Below are positions 59,225 through 64,000 of a stretch of 64,000 bases of DNA, piece by piece. Below the pieces are notes generated by a model, which worked only from the letters and a program-made list of their open reading frames with translations, did not search any database and was not told the origin of the DNA. Position 1 is the first letter of the stretch, and each line of letters starts with the position of its first letter. The stretch comes from Planctomycetota bacterium (GTDB lineage: Bacteria > Planctomycetota > Phycisphaerae > Sedimentisphaerales > Anaerobacaceae), in the NCBI GenBank assembly GCA_023481165.1, contig JAMCWO010000150.1:23889-87888 (forward strand), read 5' to 3'. The translations under genes and the position numbers were made by a program.

Positions 59225-61288
59225 TCACTCGGTTGTAACCATGTGGTAGATGCGGAGAATCTCGGCTACGCTCCAAGCTTGGGCGGGGCAGCCGGCGGGC
59301 CGGTGTGGCGGGTCGCCGTCGAAGACCTCGGAGATGCTGCCGAGACAACCGTCTTCCACCAAGTGACGGAGCAACGGGCGCAGGAATTCGGCTGCATCGC
59401 TCTTGCTTTCCACGCTGTGGCCACGGACCTTCAGATAGGCTTCGAGGAAGGGACCCATCAGATAGGGCCAGACCGTGCCCTGGTGATAGGCCTCATCCCG
59501 GCACCGGGGCGAGCCTTCGTAGCGGCCTTTGTACGCCGGATCCCGGCTGCTCAGCGTGCGCGGTCCATAGGGTGTCAACAGTTTCTGCTCCATGGTGTTC
59601 ACCACGGCCCATTGCTGCGCGCGGGTCAGGGGCGGGCCGAACGGCAGCGCTACGGCGAAAATCTGGTTTGGGCGCAGACTGGCGTCCACCGTTCCGTCCG
59701 GCAGCACCACATCGTTGAGGTACCCCAACTCCGCATTCCAAAACAGCTTGCAGAAGCTCCGACCAGCCTGCTCAGCCATGGCCGCATACCGGCGGGCCTC
59801 GGGCAACTGCTGCCCCTCGCAGAATCTCTGCAGGCGAAGCAACGCGTTGTGCCAGAGGGCATTGATCTCGACGGCTTTGCCATAACGAGGCGTAAACGCG
59901 ATCCCGTCGCACTTGGCGTCCATCCACGTCAATTGCGTGTTCTGGTCCCCCGCCGTAATCAGACCATCGGCGTCGGCGTGAATGCCGAAGTGCGTCCCCG
60001 CCTGATAAGCGTCAATGATCCCCCGGATCGCCGGCAGGAGCCGCTGGGAGAATTCATCAACATTCCCGGCGGCCTCCAGATACTCGAAGGCCGCATGGAT
60101 GAACCAGAGCGAGGCATCGACACTGTTGAACTGGGCTTCACCGGTGCGGTCGTCGAACCGGTTCGGGATCATGCCGCGATCGGCCGCGGCCGCGAAGGTG
60201 CTCAACACCGACCCGGCTTCCTTGTGCCGTCCCGTGGCCAGCAGCAGCCCGGGGAGAGAGAGAAACGTGTCCCGGCCCCAATCCGCGAACCACGGGTACC
60301 CCGCGACAACAGTCGTCCGATCACCGCCGCTGCTGCGACGCTTGACAACGAACTGGTCGGCGGCCAGGCACAGGATGCGGTGGGTCTTTTCCCGGGCGGC
60401 GGCTTGCTCCCAGAGCCGCTGCTGATGAAGCCGCAGATCCTCCTTGATGGCGTCGGGCCCAACCGCTGGTTCGGATTCCCCGGCCGCCCCCAAATGCGCC
60501 CAGAACACGAAGCGTGTGCTGCCCTCGATATGTGTCTTGAAGAATCCTGGGGCCCACAGATCCTCCCGATAGGACAGACCCCGGTCCCGGTTGACGCGGT
60601 AGATGAAATTGAACCACCACTGCGGATCACTCTGGAATCGCGCCGGGGGACAGCTCAGCAGCAACCCGCAATCGGGGACCGCGGCATTCTGGATGTGGAC
60701 CAGATTGTCCGTAATCCGGCAAGTGAGGGGCGCACCCGACCTTTGGAGGGTATGGAAATCCCGCATGCCGACGAACGGACGCAGGACAAAATCGACAGGC
60801 TCGCGAACCTCCTCGAATGTATATTCCACGAGGACCGTGTCGGTATCCCGGGCCAAGTAGACCGATTTGCACAGATCGGCCGGCTGTGTGCGATACAGAA
60901 AGTGAGCGCCGATATCCCGGCGGAACTCCTGCTGCTGCGTGTACCCCTGCGGGGCGAAGCGGTCGGAGAACTCGAAGGTGGACAGTTCCAGGGCTGGTCC
61001 GTTCCACAAAAGCATTTCGAGGCAATTCGATAGTGTCATCAGCCGGCGGACCAGCGGATCGGGCGAGCCGACCAACAGGCCGTGGTAACCGCTGGTGTGG
61101 CCGCCGACGACCGTAGAGGAGGCGAAACTTCCCCGCGAATTCGTGAGAAGCCACTCCTTCTTCAGGAGGTCTTCGATCTTCCTGCCCCGGGTCGTGACCC
61201 GGACAATTTCTTCCGGGCTGTCCGCGTTGAAGTATGGAGTTTGAGTGTTGATGGTTGATTGGGGAGAGCCACTTCGTACTTCAAACAT
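59225..61288 (-). CDS. Glycogen debranching enzyme / amylo-alpha-1,6-glucosidase
   Basis: EWLLTNSRGSFASSTVVGGHTSGYHGLLV; GYPWFADWGRDTFLSLPGLLLATGRHKEA; HFGIHADADGLITAGDQNTQLTWMDAK; YHQGTVWPYLMGPFLEAYL. Confidence 0.92.
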   Translation of the reverse strand: MFEVRSGSPQSTINTQTPYFNADSPEEIVRVTTRGRKIEDLLKKEWLLTNSRGSFASSTVVGGHTSGYHGLLVGSPDPLVRRLMTLSNCLEMLLWNGPALELSTFEFSDRFAPQGYTQQQEFRRDIGAHFLYRTQPADLCKSVYLARDTDTVLVEYTFEEVREPVDFVLRPFVGMRDFHTLQRSGAPLTCRITDNLVHIQNAAVPDCGLLLSCPPARFQSDPQWWFNFIYRVNRDRGLSYREDLWAPGFFKTHIEGSTRFVFWAHLGAAGESEPAVGPDAIKEDLRLHQQRLWEQAAAREKTHRILCLAADQFVVKRRSSGGDRTTVVAGYPWFADWGRDTFLSLPGLLLATGRHKEAGSVLSTFAAAADRGMIPNRFDDRTGEAQFNSVDASLWFIHAAFEYLEAAGNVDEFSQRLLPAIRGIIDAYQAGTHFGIHADADGLITAGDQNTQLTWMDAKCDGIAFTPRYGKAVEINALWHNALLRLQRFCEGQQLPEARRYAAMAEQAGRSFCKLFWNAELGYLNDVVLPDGTVDASLRPNQIFAVALPFGPPLTRAQQWAVVNTMEQKLLTPYGPRTLSSRDPAYKGRYEGSPRCRDEAYHQGTVWPYLMGPFLEAYLKVRGHSVESKSDAAEFLRPLLRHLVEDGCLGSISEVFDGDPPHRPAGCPAQAWSVAEILRIYHMVTTE

Positions 61289-61311
61289 CAGACTTCACAC
61301 TTCCAACTTCC
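61234..61311. repeat. Inverted pair of 7-bp-periodic repeats (ATGGAGT TTGAGTG TTGATGG TTGATTG ... TACTTCA AACATCA GACTTCA CACTTCC AACTTCC)
   Basis: Arms 61234-61261 and 61277-61311; contains the debranching-enzyme start codon. Confidence 0.88.
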
Positions 61312-61315
61312 AAGG

Positions 61316-62563
61316 TCAGGCCGGCACCGGCACGCGTGACTCGCCGGCGGGCTGGAAGGAGCCGGCGACCGCAGCCGCACGCTCGCACGCCTCGCACCGC
61401 CCCTGCAGATGGTCGAGGACGTTCATGAAATTGATGTACGAATCGTAGGGCGAATCATAGGGATTGAAGTACTTATGGACGTCGCCGTCCGCAAAGTACT
61501 TCGTGCACATGTAATAGAAATGATCCGACGTTTGCAGTTTCCGCCAGTCGGTGAGGATGCGGGCATCATTCGCCCTTTTGATCCTTTTCTCCAGCCGGTA
61601 GAGCTCGTGGATGGCGTTGGACTGCATGGGGTTGCCGAGCCACGCCGAGAGATCGCGCTCCGTGTCCGCCCAACTGATCACGTGCGGGACATCGACCACA
61701 TCCAGCGGCTCATACATCGCGGCCACCTCGCTGGGCGTCTTGAAATTGTTGTCCGGATGCTTGAAGACTTCATCCGGCAGATGGCGCATGAAGTCAAAGA
61801 TGCCGGTGTCCTCCCACTGGTGCTCACCCAGGGTCTCATAGTCCATGAACAGGTTGACCACCTGGCCGCAACCGTTGATGGCGCTGATCCAGTGGCCGAA
61901 CTTGTCGGCCGTCAGCGGCCACTCGGCCCAGTGGCGGTTGGAGAAGCGAAAAGCGATATCGTCGCTCATCGAATAGTTCTTCAGCAGCAGCTTGAGCCGC
62001 CGACACCCGCGGGGCCGGTAGACAAAATTCGCGATGCGGTAGCCGAGGATGTGGTCCGCCCCTTCCGTGATAATCGCATCGAAGCAGCCCATCGCCTCAA
62101 TGAGCAGGCCCAAGTCGTTGTTGTAGATCAGCTCGGTGTTGCGGAACACCAGCGGCGTCTGGCCAAAGAGCTCCTTGATCGTCGCCGCGTGCTTCTTCAC
62201 CTGCTCGATGAACTCCTGGCGCGAGTACAGGAAGCTCAGGCTGTGGTAATACGTCTCCGCCAGGAACTCCACACACCCGGTCTGGGCCAAGGCGTGGAAC
62301 GTGCTGAGCACTTCCGGGCAGTACCGTTGCAGTTGTTCCAGCAGGATGCCGGTCAGGCTGTAGGCAATCCGGAATCGTCCCTTGTGCTGCTGAATGAGCT
62401 TCAGCAGCATGCGGTTGGCCGGGAGATAGCACTTGTTGGCCACCTTCTTGCAGATGGCCGCGTTCTTGGACTCGTCGAAGTACCGGTCATCGTTATCGAA
62501 GACCGTGTAGTGGCGCAGCCGCATCGGCTGGTGAACCTGGAAGTAGAAGCACACCGAAGGCAT
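61316..62563 (-). CDS. Glycoside hydrolase family 57 protein (alpha-amylase-like)
   Basis: MPSVCFYFQVHQPMRLRHYTVF; CVEFLAETYYHSLSFLYSRQEFIEQVKKH; VVNLFMDYETLGEHQWEDTGIFDFMRHLP. Confidence 0.88.
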   Translation of the reverse strand: MPSVCFYFQVHQPMRLRHYTVFDNDDRYFDESKNAAICKKVANKCYLPANRMLLKLIQQHKGRFRIAYSLTGILLEQLQRYCPEVLSTFHALAQTGCVEFLAETYYHSLSFLYSRQEFIEQVKKHAATIKELFGQTPLVFRNTELIYNNDLGLLIEAMGCFDAIITEGADHILGYRIANFVYRPRGCRRLKLLLKNYSMSDDIAFRFSNRHWAEWPLTADKFGHWISAINGCGQVVNLFMDYETLGEHQWEDTGIFDFMRHLPDEVFKHPDNNFKTPSEVAAMYEPLDVVDVPHVISWADTERDLSAWLGNPMQSNAIHELYRLEKRIKRANDARILTDWRKLQTSDHFYYMCTKYFADGDVHKYFNPYDSPYDSYINFMNVLDHLQGRCEACERAAAVAGSFQPAGESRVPVPA

Positions 62564-62619
62564 GATGACACCCCATCCTTTCGCTAATCCATCGATCCTT
62601 CTCTGCGTGCCGGGACGCT

Positions 62620-63921
62620 CTACACCGGCACGAGCATTTCCTGGTAAATCTCCAGGCAGCGCCGCGCTGCGTCCCGCCACCGCAGTTTGCGGACCTCGAA
62701 ATTGCCATGGCTGCGCAAAGTCATCTGCAGCGGCGGATATTTCAACACGGCCACCATCTTGTTGGCCATCTCGTTGACATCCCAGAAATCGACCTTCAGC
62801 GCGTGCCGCAGCACCTCGGAGACACCGCTTTGCTTGCTGATGATGACCGGGACATCGTTGTCCAGCGCCTCCAGCGGCGCGATGCCGAACGGCTCGGAAA
62901 CCGACGGCATCACATACAGGTCCGCCATCTTGTAGATTCGGCGGACATCGCCCCCGCGGAGAAAGCCCGTGAAGAGCACCCTGTGGCCGATTCCCAACTG
63001 GGCCGCCAGCTCGACCGAGCGGTGCATCATATCGCCCGACCCGGCCATCACGAACTTGACGTTGTCCATCACCTCGAGCACTTTCTTGGCGGCATAAAGG
63101 AAATACTCCGGGCCTTTCTGCATCGTGATGCGGCCCAGGAACAGCACGATCTTCTCCTCCCGGCGAATGCTGATCGGCGCGACCGACCAACTCCCGTTGC
63201 GCTCCACCCCGTTATAAACGACCTCCACCTTATCGCCCGGGATTCCATAACGGCTGATGACGATCCCGCGCGTGAACTGGCTGACGGCGATCACCTTGTC
63301 GGCCTGCTCCAGACCTTGCCGCTCGATGTCGTACACCAGTTGATTGACGTGCTCCCCGCTGCGATCGAACTCCGTCGAGTGGATGTGTACGACCAGGGGC
63401 TTTCCGGTCAGCGCGGCCACGCCGACGGCGGCCGGATACGTCATCCAGTCGTGGGCGTGGATCACATCGAACTCTTCCTCCTGCGCCAACTCCATCGCCA
63501 TCGCGGCATAGCGGTGCACTTCCCGGTAGAGATCGCCTGCGTAATCGAGACCGGCGTTCGCCTCCGTCAGACTCGCGGCGCCGCCTGCGGCGCGCCGGCA
63601 GCGCAGGATCTCGCTGATCTTCTCATCATAAGCCGCCGGCGTGGCGTACGGCCGCAGCGGCGACAGGATCGACCGAAACGTGACATTCTTCAGTTCCTGC
63701 TGCCGCGCCGCTGTGCCGTCGCGCCGGCGCAACCCCGGCGTCAGCAGCCTGACATGGGTGGCATACTGGCCGTCCACCATCTTGGGCAGAACAAAGGTCA
63801 CCTTCACGCCGAGCTGGTCCAGCGCCTTCGTCAGTCCGTAGCAGGCCGTTCCCAACCCCCCGCTGATGAATGGCGGGAACTCCCAGCCCAGCATGAAAAC
63901 TCGTACATGTGCCCCACGCAT
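62620..63921 (-). CDS. Family 4 glycosyltransferase (glycogen/starch synthase-like)
   Basis: VFMLGWEFPPFISGGLGTACYGLTKAL; VIHAHDWMTYPAAVGVA; VLFLGRITMQKGPEYFLYAAKKVLE; DLYVMPSVSEPFGIAPLEALDNDVPVIISKQSGVSEVL. Confidence 0.9.
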   Translation of the reverse strand: MRGAHVRVFMLGWEFPPFISGGLGTACYGLTKALDQLGVKVTFVLPKMVDGQYATHVRLLTPGLRRRDGTAARQQELKNVTFRSILSPLRPYATPAAYDEKISEILRCRRAAGGAASLTEANAGLDYAGDLYREVHRYAAMAMELAQEEEFDVIHAHDWMTYPAAVGVAALTGKPLVVHIHSTEFDRSGEHVNQLVYDIERQGLEQADKVIAVSQFTRGIVISRYGIPGDKVEVVYNGVERNGSWSVAPISIRREEKIVLFLGRITMQKGPEYFLYAAKKVLEVMDNVKFVMAGSGDMMHRSVELAAQLGIGHRVLFTGFLRGGDVRRIYKMADLYVMPSVSEPFGIAPLEALDNDVPVIISKQSGVSEVLRHALKVDFWDVNEMANKMVAVLKYPPLQMTLRSHGNFEVRKLRWRDAARRCLEIYQEMLVPV

Positions 63922-64000
63922 GTTGCGGTGCCGGTGTGTCCCCGATCCGGCCTCCCTATTGTTTTGTCACCCTTGTCCTGCGGGACGGTCCACCGGCCAA

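Overview
GC-rich chromosomal window, gene-dense on both strands, with no recognisable rRNA, tRNA, CRISPR array, transposase or prophage. Gene content suggests a Planctomycetota/Phycisphaerae-like bacterium (inference): NfeD/flotillin locus, long planctomycete-style pseudopilins, lipoprotein and Gfo/Idh/MocA genes. Main blocks: nfeD-nfeD-floA (1-3.3 kb); TPR, two-component and CNNM/CBS genes (4-10 kb); hom - apgM-like - lysC (15-19 kb); glmM-serA (21-24 kb); a T2SS/type IV pilus operon with gspK/J/I/H, three gspG-like genes, gspF, two gspE/pilB ATPases and pilT (25.5-39.9 kb); cinA, YchF-like GTPase, fumarase beta (40-44 kb); U32 peptidase plus a RecA/KaiC-like/PEP-synthase-type ATP-grasp fusion (44.7-49.2 kb); rplU; a sugar-utilisation-like group; a sulfur-handling-like group (cysteine desulfurase ... 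CGGC ... ArsR-rhodanese; 55-59 kb); and a glycogen group (GDE, GH57, GT4; 59-64 kb). The most unusual signal is non-coding. Six loci carry degenerate repeats with strict 7-bp periodicity, in several sequence families, all at the 5' side of genes. At dacB and the debranching enzyme the array supplies the apparent start codon and an identical N-terminal MFEVRS. A second class, long GTCAT...ATGAC palindromes (4 copies, 3 families), sits in other gaps and once lies in frame inside the leader of a pseudopilin gene. A frameshifted nucleoside phosphorylase and an outer-membrane-protein remnant indicate local gene decay. All calls come from reading the sequence and the supplied ORFs; no database search was run.
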